A DNA stretch of 25,146 nt, from NCBI GenBank assembly GCA_046582565.1, contig JAYGED010000104.1, forward strand, positions 1 to 25,146, read 5' to 3'. Positions 1 through 7,731 of the stretch are shown here, piece by piece. The stretch is from JAYGED01 sp046582565 (lineage in GTDB: Bacteria; Pseudomonadota; Alphaproteobacteria; JAAXGF01). How positions within the stretch are numbered: the first letter of the stretch is position 1; the number at the start of each line of letters is the position of its first letter. The translations under genes were made by a program, and so were the position numbers. The notes under the pieces were generated by a model that was not told where the DNA came from, did no database searches, and saw only the letters and a program-made list of their open reading frames with translations.

Positions 1-1038
1 CCCAAGGGCGTGGTCTATCACCACCGGGGCGCCTATCTGAACGCGGTCAGCAACCAGCTCGCCCAGGCGATCCCGCCGCATCCAGTCTATCTCTGGACGT
101 TGCCCATGTTTCACTGCAATGGCTGGTGCTTTCCCTGGACCATCACCGCGCTGGCCGGAACCCATGTCTGCCTGCGCCGGGTCGAGGCGGGCGCCATCCT
201 CGATGCCTGCGCCGATCATGGGGTGACACACTTCTGCGGAGCGCCCGTGGTGCTCAACATGCTGGTCAACGCGCCCGATGCGGACCACTATACGTTCGGC
301 CACACCATCGAGGTGATGACCGCCGCCGCGCCGCCGCCGGCCGCCATAATCGAGGCCATGGAGGCCATGGATTTTCACATCACCCATGTCTACGGCCTTA
401 CCGAGACCTACGGCCCGGCGGTGACCTGCGCCTGGAAAGAGGAATGGGACGCCCTGCCGGCTCCTGAGCAAGCGGCCATCAAAGCGCGCCAGGGGGTGCC
501 TTATGCGGTGCTCGAAGGGGTCATGGTCGCCGACCCGGAAACCCTGGAGCCGCGCCCCGCCGACGGCGAGACCATCGGTGAGATTTTCCTGCGCGGCAAT
601 ATCGTCATGAAGGGCTATCTGAAAAACCCAGCCGCAACCGAGGATGCCTTCCGCGGCGGCTGGTTCCATTCAGGCGACCTCGGCGTCATGCACGGCGACG
701 GCTATATCGAGCTCAAGGACCGCTCCAAGGACATCATTATTTCCGGCGGCGAGAACATCTCCTCGATCGAAATCGAGACCGTTCTATACCGCCACCCATC
801 CGTGCTCGAAGCGGCGGTGGTCGCCCGCGCAGACGAAAAATGGGGCGAGACCCCTTGCGCCTTCGTCACCCTGAAGGACAGCAGCGAGCCTGTGGATGAG
901 GCCGAACTCATCGAGTTCTGCCGCGACAATATGGCCCATTTCAAAGCCCCCAAGACGGTGATATTCGGGCCGCTGCCCAAAACCTCGACGGGCAAGGTGC
1001 AGAAATATCTGCTTCGCGAACGCACCGATGTCCTCTAA
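1..1038 (+). CDS. Medium/short-chain acyl-CoA synthetase, 5'-truncated by window edge
   Basis: This is an AMP-forming acyl-CoA synthetase: it adenylates a carboxylic acid and then transfers it to CoA. The frame is open from base 1, so the N-terminal part, including most of the TSGTTGxPKG phosphate loop, lies outside the window; only PKG remains. Visible core motifs are the YGLTE adenine-binding motif, the WFHSGDLG Asp motif, KDRSKDIIISGGENIS hinge region, and PKTSTGK with the C-terminal catalytic Lys. The stretch after YGLTETYGP, with Trp-Lys-Glu-Glu-Trp and RQGVPY, resembles the DmdB / plant AAE branch, which uses short- to medium-chain or methylmercaptopropionate-type acids; the exact substrate cannot be read from sequence. 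Its last 11 bases overlap the start of hldE, so the two are probably co-transcribed although functionally unrelated. Confidence 0.93.
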   Translation, partial: PKGVVYHHRGAYLNAVSNQLAQAIPPHPVYLWTLPMFHCNGWCFPWTITALAGTHVCLRRVEAGAILDACADHGVTHFCGAPVVLNMLVNAPDADHYTFGHTIEVMTAAAPPPAAIIEAMEAMDFHITHVYGLTETYGPAVTCAWKEEWDALPAPEQAAIKARQGVPYAVLEGVMVADPETLEPRPADGETIGEIFLRGNIVMKGYLKNPAATEDAFRGGWFHSGDLGVMHGDGYIELKDRSKDIIISGGENISSIEIETVLYRHPSVLEAAVVARADEKWGETPCAFVTLKDSSEPVDEAELIEFCRDNMAHFKAPKTVIFGPLPKTSTGKVQKYLLRERTDVL

Positions 1039-2497
1039 CGCCCTCGCCGATCAGCTTTCCCGGCTCAAATCCGTCCGTGTGCTTTGCATCGGCGATCTGA
1101 TGCTCGATTGCTATGTCTATGGCGATGTTAGCCGCATATCGCCGGAAGCGCCGATCCCGGTGCTCAAGGTCGGCCGCCAATCCGCCATGCCCGGCGGCGC
1201 GGGTAATGTCGTGCGCAACATTACGGCGCTCGGCGCGTCGGTCAAATTTATCGCGGTTGTCGGCGACGATGCGGCGGGGCGCGACCTCGCCGCCATGATC
1301 GATGCGGATCCGGCAGTTGATCCTTCCCTGCTGATCGAGGCGGGCCGCCCCTCGACCATCAAGACCCGCTACATCGCCCATGCCCAGCAGCTCCTCCGCG
1401 CCGACAGCGAGACCGAGAAAGCGATCAGCGACCAGAGCGCCGCCGAAATCGTCCGTATCGCCGGCGACGCAATCGCTGATTGCCATGTGATGGTGCTGTC
1501 GGATTACGCCAAGGGTGTGCTCGTACCGGGTACGGTGGCCCAACTGATTGCGATCGCTAAGGATGCCGGCAAGCCGGTTGTCATCGACCCCAAGGGCGGC
1601 GACTTCGCGCGCTTTAACGGCGCCACGGCGATCACCCCTAACCGGCGCGAGGCGGCGGCGGCTTCCGGCCTGCCCGACGATCCAAGCGACAGCGCCGCAG
1701 CCGCCATGGGGGCTGTCCTGATCGAACGCTTCGGCGTCGAGGCGGCGGTAATCACACGCGGAGATCGCGGCATGTCGCTGATCACGCCCGAGGCGGCGCC
1801 CCAGCATCTGCCCGCCAGAGCGCGCGAGGTCTATGACGTCTCCGGCGCCGGCGACACGGTCGCCGCCCTGTGCGCCCTGGGCTTGGGCGCCGGCCTGACC
1901 ATAAGCGACGCCGCCCAGCTGGCCAATCTCGCCGCCTCGGTGGTGGTCGGTAAGATCGGCACCGCCGTGGTCTATGAAGGTGAATTGCTCCGCGCCAGCT
2001 ACGGGGACGCCGGCTCGGCGGCCGAGGCGAAAATCATATCCCTGACCGGAGCCGTGGAATCCGTTGAACGCTGGCGGCGGGAATCCTTGCGCATCGGCTT
2101 CACCAACGGCTGTTTCGACCTGCTCCATCCCGGCCATATCTCGCTGCTCGAACAGGCGCGCGGCGCCTGCGACCGGCTCATCGTCGGGCTGAACAGTGAT
2201 GCATCCACAAGCAGACTCAAGGGCGACAGCCGCCCGATCCAGCCCGAGCAGGCGCGCGCCCATGTACTCGCCTCGCTGGCAAGTGTCGATGCCGTGGTGC
2301 TGTTCGAAGACGACACCCCGATGGCCGTCATCGAGGCGATCCGTCCGGATGTCTTGATCAAGGGCGCCGACTACAGCCTCGACCAGGTGGTCGGCGGTGA
2401 TGTTGTCGAGAGCTACGGGGGGTCCGTTTTACTGGCGGCCATCGCCGACGGCTACAGCACGACGGGCACGATCGAAAAGCTGCGCCAAAAGAAATAA
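1028..2497 (+). CDS. hldE: Bifunctional heptose-7-phosphate kinase / heptose-1-phosphate adenylyltransferase HldE
   Basis: The protein makes ADP-heptose for the LPS inner core: the N-terminal ribokinase-type domain phosphorylates heptose 7-phosphate at C1, and the C-terminal nucleotidyltransferase domain adenylates heptose 1-phosphate. At 489 aa it has the full fused length. Kinase signatures are GDLMLDCYVYGDVSRISPEA near residue 22, GGAGN at 56-60 and the anion hole/catalytic GAGD at 273-276. The cytidylyltransferase-like half begins near residue 355 with FTNGCFDLLHPGH; the HPGH nucleotide-binding motif is at 367-370. Its end, GYSTTGTIEKL, is typical of the family. The ATG overlaps the acyl-CoA synthetase stop by 11 nt, which suggests translational coupling. 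Presence implies a heptose-containing LPS. Confidence 0.97.
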   Translation: MSSNALADQLSRLKSVRVLCIGDLMLDCYVYGDVSRISPEAPIPVLKVGRQSAMPGGAGNVVRNITALGASVKFIAVVGDDAAGRDLAAMIDADPAVDPSLLIEAGRPSTIKTRYIAHAQQLLRADSETEKAISDQSAAEIVRIAGDAIADCHVMVLSDYAKGVLVPGTVAQLIAIAKDAGKPVVIDPKGGDFARFNGATAITPNRREAAAASGLPDDPSDSAAAAMGAVLIERFGVEAAVITRGDRGMSLITPEAAPQHLPARAREVYDVSGAGDTVAALCALGLGAGLTISDAAQLANLAASVVVGKIGTAVVYEGELLRASYGDAGSAAEAKIISLTGAVESVERWRRESLRIGFTNGCFDLLHPGHISLLEQARGACDRLIVGLNSDASTSRLKGDSRPIQPEQARAHVLASLASVDAVVLFEDDTPMAVIEAIRPDVLIKGADYSLDQVVGGDVVESYGGSVLLAAIADGYSTTGTIEKLRQKK

Positions 2498-2637
2498 AGC
2501 CAGAAACGTTAGCAGAAACGACTCCGGGCGGGCAGCCTATCGGGGCGGGTCGTCATGGGATGTTTTGGAAAATAATCACTTCTCGCGCCGGCTCGCTCGA
2601 ACCGGCGTGACCGCGTTACCGCAATGGGTGTATTGGG

Positions 2638-2808
2638 TTAGTGATGTTCTGCGATGCGGACGATTTCGTCCTTAATTCGGAGCTTCTCGCGTTTCATCTC
2701 GGTGATACGTATGTAATCGGGAGAGGGTCGATGCGCTTCCTGATCGATAGCATGATCGAGAAATATATGCTTGCTGTTCAAGGTGGTTACACGAGTTTCC
2801 GCATCCAT
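2638..2808 (-). CDS. YdcH/DUF465-family small protein
   Basis: This small basic, helical protein (56 aa) was recognised from its C-terminal half: RPSPDYIRITEMKREKLRIK followed by DEIVRI matches the DUF465 pattern of a Pro-Asp turn and then a Lys/Arg-rich helix with L-K-x-K-L-x-L-K-D-E-I. It is the shorter, acidic-turn subtype often seen beside the canonical one in alphaproteobacteria. I chose the ATG at 2808 because GGGAG sits 5-6 nt upstream of it; an in-frame ATG at 2820 lacks a Shine-Dalgarno sequence. The molecular function of DUF465 proteins is not established. It lies antisense to the hldE 3' region, and a second family member is encoded at 3670. Confidence 0.72.
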   Translation of the reverse strand: MDAETRVTTLNSKHIFLDHAIDQEAHRPSPDYIRITEMKREKLRIKDEIVRIAEHH

Positions 2809-2850
2809 GATTGCTCCCATTCTTGCGAGTTGAGATTACATATTCACCCT

Positions 2851-2874
2851 GCAGTCCGAGGACTGCCATTTTTT
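2851..2874 (+). terminator. Candidate rho-independent terminator (+ strand)
   Basis: A perfect GCAGTC stem (2851-2856 with 2861-2866) closes a CGAG tetraloop and is followed by CA and six Ts (2869-2874). Read on the + strand this is a compact intrinsic terminator. It could end read-through from hldE, 354 nt after its stop, or a short + strand RNA. On the - strand the same hairpin would sit in the 5' UTR of the DUF465 gene. Confidence 0.5.
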
Positions 2875-2977
2875 GAGTCGAAGCTGTGATGTTCTGATCG
2901 AGAGACCGAATTGGCTCGCGTGATACACACGAACCCTGTGTTGACCTTATAGCAATGACGCCACATCTGATAAGCTA

Positions 2978-2986
2978 TGCTATAGT
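2978..2986 (+). promoter_or_regulatory. Candidate extended -10 promoter for ubiX
   Basis: TG-C-TATAGT (2978-2986) is an extended -10 element matching TATAAT at five of six positions, about 64 nt upstream of the ubiX ATG. No good -35 is seen at 16-18 nt, as is usual for extended -10 promoters. This is a motif match only. Confidence 0.35.
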
Positions 2987-3049
2987 CTCCCTCGTTAGTG
3001 CTGGCGAGGTCTAACCAGACAAGCTGTAGTATGCCACGATGGCGGGACG

Positions 3050-3661
3050 ATGACCATACCAAGTCGACTCATTATCGGAATTAGCGGCGCATCTGGCGTC
3101 GCTTATGGAATTCGGCTGCTCGAATTATTGCGACCGAGCCCCGTCGAAACCCATTTGGTAATGACCAAGGCAGCCGAAATGACTTTGGCGTGCGAAACTG
3201 ACATCAAACCGGCCCAGGTTCGCGCCCTGGCGGATGTCAATTACGGCATCAATGAAGTAGGCGCCGGGCCGGCGAGCGGCTCGTTTCGCTCTCTCGGCAT
3301 GGTGGTCGCACCCTGCTCGATCCGAAGCATGTCGGAGATCTGTAGCGGAGTGACCTCGAACCTGTTGACGCGGGCGGCCGACGTCATGCTGAAAGAGCGC
3401 CGCCGCCTGGTTCTCATGGTGCGCGAAACCCCGCTCCATGCCGGACATTTACGCAATCTGACCCAGCTCGCCGAGCTTGGGGCTATCATCGCGCCTCCGG
3501 TGCCGGCGTTCTATCCCCGCCCCCAATCGATCGACGATATAATCAACCATGGCGCCGGCCGATTGCTCGACCTGTTCAACATCGATGTCGGCGCAGTCGT
3601 GCGCTGGCGTGAGGAAAGATCAACCCCGGTGGCGATCAAACCCGCTGCCAATCAAAATTAA
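3050..3661 (+). CDS. ubiX: Flavin prenyltransferase UbiX
   Basis: UbiX attaches a dimethylallyl group to FMN, making the prenylated flavin cofactor required by UbiD-type decarboxylases in ubiquinone synthesis. The 203-aa protein carries the family's N-terminal IGISGASGVAYG nucleotide-binding loop (GASG at 13-16), SGSF near 76-79, APCSIRSMSEI (87-97), the NLLTRAADVMLKERRRLVL core and VRETPLHAGHL (124-133), followed by PPVPAFYPRP and the DDIINH segment. All of these match active family members. UbiD is not in the window. The gene is followed after 8 nt by a DUF465 gene, likely in the same transcript. The COQ9 gene at 6378 belongs to the same pathway. Confidence 0.95.
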   Translation: MTIPSRLIIGISGASGVAYGIRLLELLRPSPVETHLVMTKAAEMTLACETDIKPAQVRALADVNYGINEVGAGPASGSFRSLGMVVAPCSIRSMSEICSGVTSNLLTRAADVMLKERRRLVLMVRETPLHAGHLRNLTQLAELGAIIAPPVPAFYPRPQSIDDIINHGAGRLLDLFNIDVGAVVRWREERSTPVAIKPAANQN

Positions 3662-3669
3662 CGGGACCG

Positions 3670-3870
3670 ATGACCGATCAAGATATATTAGAAAAACAGC
3701 TTGCTGAATTGCGCAAGGAACACCGAGAGCTCGACGAGACGATCCAGACCCTTGCCGCCGACAGCCCCCATGATCCGATTGAATTGCAGCGGCTGAAGAA
3801 ACGAAAGCTGCATCTCAAAGACGAGATCGCCAGGCTCGACAGCGCCATGCTGCCGGACATCATCGCCTAA
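3670..3870 (+). CDS. YdcH/DUF465-family small protein
   Basis: This 66-aa protein has the canonical DUF465 layout: an N-terminal helix (QLAELRKEHRELDETI), a turn containing HDPIELQ, then LKKRKLHLKDEIARL and the conserved MLPDIIA end. It is predicted to form a short helical hairpin. Function is unknown; family members are abundant in Proteobacteria. It begins 8 nt after ubiX with CGGGA just upstream of the ATG, so translational coupling is likely. It is the second family member within about 1 kb. Confidence 0.9.
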   Translation: MTDQDILEKQLAELRKEHRELDETIQTLAADSPHDPIELQRLKKRKLHLKDEIARLDSAMLPDIIA

Positions 3871-3883
3871 TACCGCATTTTTG

Positions 3884-4630
3884 CTAAGATTCTAGCGACG
3901 CGGTCTTGGCCTGGCGTTTGTTGTCGTACATGGCCTTGTCGGCATTCGCCAGCGCCGTAGAGACATCCTCGCCCGGCTGAAAGCTATAGGCGCCGTAGGA
4001 TACACTGAGCGGCATCTTGGTCCCTTGCCAGAGGAAGTCGGCGTCGGCAACCGCCTTGGCAAGGCTCGCGGCCTTTTCATTGGCGCCCGCTTTATCGGCC
4101 TGGGCGAGGAGAACGCCGAATTCATCGCCGCCCAGTCGACCGACGATATCGGATTCGCGGATATTTTCGAGCAGCAGGTTGGCAATGAACAGAAGCAATG
4201 CATCGCCGGCCGAGTGGCCATAGGTGTCGTTGACGGCTTTCAGATTATCGACATCGAAATAGAGCACGGAGCTTGCGGTGCCGTAGCGTTGGGAAAAAGC
4301 CATAATGCGTGACATTTCGCGGACGAAGGCGCGGCGGTTTGCAGTCGGCGCCAAGGGGTCCTGGTCGGCAAGCTGCTCGAGTCGTTCAACCCGGGACTGG
4401 CTCTGTTTCACCTCGTCGCGCAACCGTTCGACTTCCGCCATCAGGCTCATGATAGCGGCGCGCACCTTGGGCGTTAGCTCGCCCTCGGGAATATCCATGA
4501 TCGAGGTGACATCGTTAACCCGGCGCGCCGAAGGAGCATTACCCTCTTTGCCGGCACGTGCCTTACGCTCGGCCGGCTTGACCGCGCCGACAACGCCGGC
4601 GAGGCTCGTATTTATCGGTCCTATCACCAT
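3884..4630 (-). CDS. GGDEF-domain diguanylate cyclase, soluble
   Basis: This is a probable diguanylate cyclase making the second messenger c-di-GMP from two GTP. It has 248 aa: an N-terminal disordered basic stretch (1-45), a predicted coiled coil at about 58-88 (MAEVERLRDEVKQSQSRVER) for dimerisation, then the GGDEF domain. The catalytic GGDEF sequence (167-171) is intact, as is the DNLKAVNDTYGHSAGD substrate region. An inhibitory-site RxxD (RESD, 158-161) lies exactly five residues before GGDEF, so product inhibition is expected. No sensor domain, transmembrane helix or EAL domain is present. It is divergent from purE and ends 13 nt from the convergent DUF465 gene. Confidence 0.93.
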   Translation of the reverse strand: MVIGPINTSLAGVVGAVKPAERKARAGKEGNAPSARRVNDVTSIMDIPEGELTPKVRAAIMSLMAEVERLRDEVKQSQSRVERLEQLADQDPLAPTANRRAFVREMSRIMAFSQRYGTASSVLYFDVDNLKAVNDTYGHSAGDALLLFIANLLLENIRESDIVGRLGGDEFGVLLAQADKAGANEKAASLAKAVADADFLWQGTKMPLSVSYGAYSFQPGEDVSTALANADKAMYDNKRQAKTASLES

Positions 4631-4976
4631 GACGGCGCCCAGCCCTTGATGGCGGCTATCGGCATGATCGACGGAAACCGCCGGACGCTTATATTATGTC
4701 TAAAATTATTCATGATGGCGCAACCTAACCGATCCCCGTGCCCGCACCACTCATATCGCATTTTGATATTACACTTTGATGAAATGAGTTTAAGCGTGGC
4801 AATTTTTATAGTGACGAGCAATTTGTCTCATAAATTAGTTAATCGATCACCAAGAAATTTATTATACGAGCTTTTCCACCACCGGAAATAATGCGTTCAT
4901 CCCGCTTGTCGGAGCCGACGGTGGCCCCGTATAATCCGGGAATCCAGCAACAGCGTACTATCAAGGATCTCCAATC
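4631..4976. other. AT-rich intergenic region between divergent GGDEF and purE genes
   Basis: These 346 nt hold no convincing gene. The middle (about 4690-4890) is markedly AT-richer than its neighbours. It must contain both divergent promoters: the purE one is annotated separately, and on the minus strand CATAAT near 4696-4701 could serve the GGDEF gene, without a strong -35. No hairpin with a T-run was found. Confidence 0.6.
4906..4935 (+). promoter_or_regulatory. Sigma-70-type promoter for purE
   Basis: TTGTCG (4906-4911, four of six to TTGACA) and a perfect TATAAT (4930-4935) are separated by 18 nt. The predicted start is near 4942, giving a 5' UTR of about 35 nt with AAGGA upstream of the purE ATG at 4977. 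Confidence 0.6.
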
Positions 4977-5465
4977 ATGCCGCAATCAGTCGCCGTCGGC
5001 GTCATCATGGGCAGTCAGTCGGACTGGGATACCATGCGCCATACGGTTGAAACCCTGGAAAAACTGGGCATCAGCCATGAGGCCCGCATCATCTCGGCCC
5101 ACCGCACCCCGGCACGGCTCAATGACTATGTGGAGACGGCGCGCGAGCGCGGACTGAAAGTCATTATCGCCGGCGCCGGCGGCGCCGCGGCCCTGCCCGG
5201 CGCTGTTGCCGCCCTAACCCCGCTGCCGGTTCTCGGCGTGCCCATGCTGGGCTGGGCATTGCAGGGAATGGACGCGATGCTGGCAATGGTTCAGATGCCC
5301 TCGGGCTATCCCGTCGGCACCCTGGCCATCGGCAAGCCGGGCGCCATCAACGCCGCCCTCCTGGCCGCCTCTATCGTCGCATTGAACGACCCGGACGCCG
5401 CCGCCGCCCTCGACCGCCACCGCGCGGAACAGACCGCCAAAGTGCCCGAAGTCCCGACGGACTAA
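4977..5465 (+). CDS. purE: PurE-like N5-carboxyaminoimidazole ribonucleotide mutase, atypical active-site loop
   Basis: PurE class I converts N5-CAIR to CAIR in purine synthesis. The 162-aa protein has MGSQSDWDTM (11-20), SAHRTP (40-45) with the catalytic His42, and the QMPSGYPVGTLAIG plus NAALLAA segments typical of the family. It departs from the family at positions I expect to be near-invariant: the GGAAHLPG loop reads GGAAALPG, with Ala72 where His (E. coli His75) belongs, encoded unambiguously by GCC. The following S-x-A-L-x-G-x-DSLLS stretch reads GWALQGMDAMLA. The usual partner purK is not adjacent; an EamA transporter follows after 9 nt. It may be a bona fide but diverged PurE, or a paralogue with altered activity. 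Confidence 0.85.
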   Translation: MPQSVAVGVIMGSQSDWDTMRHTVETLEKLGISHEARIISAHRTPARLNDYVETARERGLKVIIAGAGGAAALPGAVAALTPLPVLGVPMLGWALQGMDAMLAMVQMPSGYPVGTLAIGKPGAINAALLAASIVALNDPDAAAALDRHRAEQTAKVPEVPTD

Positions 5466-5474
5466 AGCCGACTA

Positions 5475-6377
5475 GTGGCTCAACCTACTGAGTCTGCCTC
5501 CGCGACACCGACCCTCCAGGTGATCGGCGTCGCCATGATTGCCATGGTCACCTGGGGGGCGACACCGGTGGCCACCAAACTGGGCGTCGCCGAGATCGAC
5601 CCTCTGGTCATCGGCATACTGCGCACCCTGCTGGCGGCCTTGATCACCGCCCCCCTCGCCCTGATCCTGCGCGTCGCACGTCCCGGCACAGGAGGCGATT
5701 GTTTGCTCCTCGCGGCGTCTTCCCTGGGCGGGTTCGTAGGCTTTCCCTTGCTGTTCAGCATCGGTGTCGGCATGACCTCGGCCACTCACGGCGCCCTGGT
5801 GCTGGCATCGCTTCCGGTGTTTACCGGATTGTTCGCGGCCCTGGCCGAGAAACGGCGGCTGGCCTTGCGCTGGTGGCTGGGCTGCTCCATTGCCATGGCC
5901 GGAGAGGTCCTGCTGATCGGCTTTGGCTTCGGTTTTGAGGACACCGGCGCCAGCATAACCGGCGACCTCATCATCCTCGTATCCTGCGGTGCTGCCTCGC
6001 TCGGCTATGTGGCGGGTGGGCGGCTGTCGCGCTCAATCGGTACCTGGCCGACGACCCTATGGGGAATCACCTGCGGCGGCCTGCTGCTGGCCCCGGTCTT
6101 GCCGTTTGCCCTCTCCCGGGTAGCCTGGGAATCGGTCGGTGCGACCGGCTTCCTCGCCGTCGCCTATCTCGTGCTGCTCTCGTCGATCCTCGCTTATGTG
6201 GCCTGGTATTGGGCCTTGTCGAGAGGTGACATGGCCCGGGTCGGCGCCCTGCAATTTACGCAGCCGATCGTCGGCGTCGCCCTGGCAGCCCTGGTGCTGA
6301 GCGAACCGATCAACCCGCCCCTGGCCCTGGCCGCCGCCGGCATCCTGCTCGGCGTCTGGATCGTCCAGAAAAAATGA
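5475..6377 (+). CDS. EamA/DMT-family transporter
   Basis: This inner-membrane transporter of the drug/metabolite superfamily has 300 aa and about ten predicted transmembrane segments in two EamA repeats. The first opens with MVTWGATPVATKLG and the second spans about 160-297, including the LSSILAYVAWYWALSRGDMARVGALQ region that marks the family. The substrate cannot be inferred. The start is GTG at 5475, 9 nt after purE; the first membrane segment begins at about residue 15, so later ATG codons would cut into it. The stop TGA abuts the stop of the convergent COQ9 gene with no gap (6377/6378). Confidence 0.9.
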   Translation: MAQPTESASATPTLQVIGVAMIAMVTWGATPVATKLGVAEIDPLVIGILRTLLAALITAPLALILRVARPGTGGDCLLLAASSLGGFVGFPLLFSIGVGMTSATHGALVLASLPVFTGLFAALAEKRRLALRWWLGCSIAMAGEVLLIGFGFGFEDTGASITGDLIILVSCGAASLGYVAGGRLSRSIGTWPTTLWGITCGGLLLAPVLPFALSRVAWESVGATGFLAVAYLVLLSSILAYVAWYWALSRGDMARVGALQFTQPIVGVALAALVLSEPINPPLALAAAGILLGVWIVQKK

Positions 6378-7016
6378 TCAGCGACGGGCGAAGGCGCGTA
6401 GCAGGCGTTCGGGATTGGGTGCGAGCTTTTTCAGGCGGCTCACAACGCGCGGCACTTTCATGACATCGTCGATACGGCGATCCAGGAAGGCCCAGCTCTC
6501 GGCCCTATCCTCGCTGTCGTCCTCCAGCCAGAACAGCAGGGTCACTCCATAGACCCCAGCGAGCAGGCCGCGCTTGCTGTAGTAATTGAAATCGGTTGCC
6601 GTATCGCCCGCCGCGCGCCACATGATATCGACCGTGCGCCACAGGGCGCGGGTCGCCGCCGGCGCGTTATGGGGCAGGCTGGCGCGGGCCAGGGCCGCGC
6701 GCACCGCCTCGCGATGCGCCTCAAGCATTTCAAGGCGCAGACGTACGCAAGCAGCGATGCGCTCGCGGATACGCATGGCGTCGAGGTCGACCTCTCCGAG
6801 CGCCTCAAGCATGCGCTGATCGCTGATCGTCCCCCACAGAGCCAAGGCGTCATCGGCGCCGCTGGGAAAGATGCGTTTCGCTGATCCTATGTCGACGCCG
6901 ACATCATTGGCCGCTGCGCGAAGGGCGAGGCTGGTCCAGCCCTCGAACGGCACCTGGAGGAGCATGGCGTCGAGCAGGCGGGCAGCCAGCAGCTCCCTGT
7001 CCTTTTTCTTGGTCAC
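6378..7016 (-). CDS. COQ9-family ubiquinone biosynthesis protein
   Basis: COQ9 proteins have a TetR-like fold that binds isoprenoid lipids and, in mitochondria, present the ubiquinone precursor to the Coq7 hydroxylase; alphaproteobacterial homologues are assumed to do the same. The 212-aa protein has the diagnostic C-terminal block DFNYYSKRGLLAGVYGVT (142-159), then a Trp/Asp-rich LFWLEDDSED and ESWAFLDRRIDDV. The start is GTG at 7016, overlapping the def stop by four nt (GTGA), so translation is probably coupled to def. Together with ubiX this points to ubiquinone synthesis in this organism. Confidence 0.88.
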   Translation of the reverse strand: MTKKKDRELLAARLLDAMLLQVPFEGWTSLALRAAANDVGVDIGSAKRIFPSGADDALALWGTISDQRMLEALGEVDLDAMRIRERIAACVRLRLEMLEAHREAVRAALARASLPHNAPAATRALWRTVDIMWRAAGDTATDFNYYSKRGLLAGVYGVTLLFWLEDDSEDRAESWAFLDRRIDDVMKVPRVVSRLKKLAPNPERLLRAFARR

Positions 7017-7606
7017 GCGGGGTCCTCGTCCTCGTCCTCGTCTTCGTCACCGTCTTCCGGCTCGGCCTCGGCTCTGGCCTCGCGCAGATGGCGGTACTCG
7101 CTCTCGAAGATCAGCTTGGTCATATCGGTCATGCGTTGCGGATAGAGGATGCCCTCGAGATGATCAAATTCATGCTGCACCACCCGGGCGTGCAAGCCAT
7201 CGACGGTGCGCTCGATCACGCCGCCCCGAGGATCGGCGCCACTATAGCGGATGCGCTTATATCGCGGCACGATACCGCGCAGGCCGGGCACCGAGAGGCA
7301 GCCTTCCCAGCCGTCCTCCAATTCATCGCCGAGAAGCTCGATCACCGGATTGGCGAGAATGGTCAGCCCCGACCATTCATGATCCGACGTATCCTCGCCA
7401 TCATCCTCGCCCGGCGTCCGCAGCATCATCAGGCGCAGCGGGACATAGATTTGCGGCGCGGCGATTCCTGTGCCGTCGGCATCTTCCATGGTCTCGAACA
7501 TATGGCTGACCAGAGCCTTGATCTCGGGCGCCGTCGGATCGGCGATTTCATCGGCGCGACGGCGCAGGATCGGGTGCCCCATCCGGGCGATCTTAAAAAT
7601 TGCCAT
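7013..7606 (-). CDS. def: Peptide deformylase with acidic C-terminal tail
   Basis: The enzyme removes the formyl group from N-terminal Met of nascent proteins using a bound metal. All three motifs are intact: GTGIAAPQ (45-52), EGCLS (101-105, metal ligand Cys103) and HEFDH (145-149, two His ligands and catalytic Glu). At 197 aa it is somewhat long. The extra is an insertion near 65-78 (GEDDGEDTSDHEW) and a strongly acidic C-terminal tail (about 180-195) made largely of Glu and Asp. The tail is encoded by repeated TCCTCG hexamers (on the + strand). It resembles the accessory alphaproteobacterial deformylase type rather than the one found with fmt. It is transcribed with COQ9 and divergent from rpsU. 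Confidence 0.94.
   Translation of the reverse strand: MAIFKIARMGHPILRRRADEIADPTAPEIKALVSHMFETMEDADGTGIAAPQIYVPLRLMMLRTPGEDDGEDTSDHEWSGLTILANPVIELLGDELEDGWEGCLSVPGLRGIVPRYKRIRYSGADPRGGVIERTVDGLHARVVQHEFDHLEGILYPQRMTDMTKLIFESEYRHLREARAEAEPEDGDEDEDEDEDPA
7023..7046. repeat. Hexanucleotide tandem repeat within def
   Basis: Three perfect TCCTCG units (7023-7040) and one variant TCTTCG (7041-7046) encode the Asp/Glu tail of the deformylase on the minus strand. The unit length is a multiple of three, so copy-number change would alter tail length without shifting the frame. Confidence 0.75.
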
Positions 7607-7731
7607 GGGGATTTCTTAATCCTTTCTCAAAAACTCTCGGCCACAATAGGCTGCTGAGGCTTCACAAGCCCATCCGCCTATGGTATCAACCCCAGCCTGT
7701 TCGCGGCAGACTCAAACACATGAGGTTATAA

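Noticed and set aside
941..2263. 440-codon open frame on the - strand opposite hldE
   Set aside because: It is antisense to hldE, with low-complexity Gly/Arg/Asp composition and no recognisable motif.
2584..2609. Hairpin CGCGCCGG / CCGGCGTG after hldE
   Set aside because: It contains a G-U pair, has a 10-nt loop and no following T-run; too weak to call the hldE terminator.
2641..2889. 82-codon + strand open frame opposite the DUF465 gene
   Set aside because: The minus strand carries a recognisable DUF465 sequence with a better start; the + frame shows no family features and runs through the terminator hairpin.
4646..4891. 81-codon + strand open frame in the GGDEF-purE spacer
   Set aside because: It has no ribosome-binding site, lies in AT-rich promoter DNA and its product has no family features.
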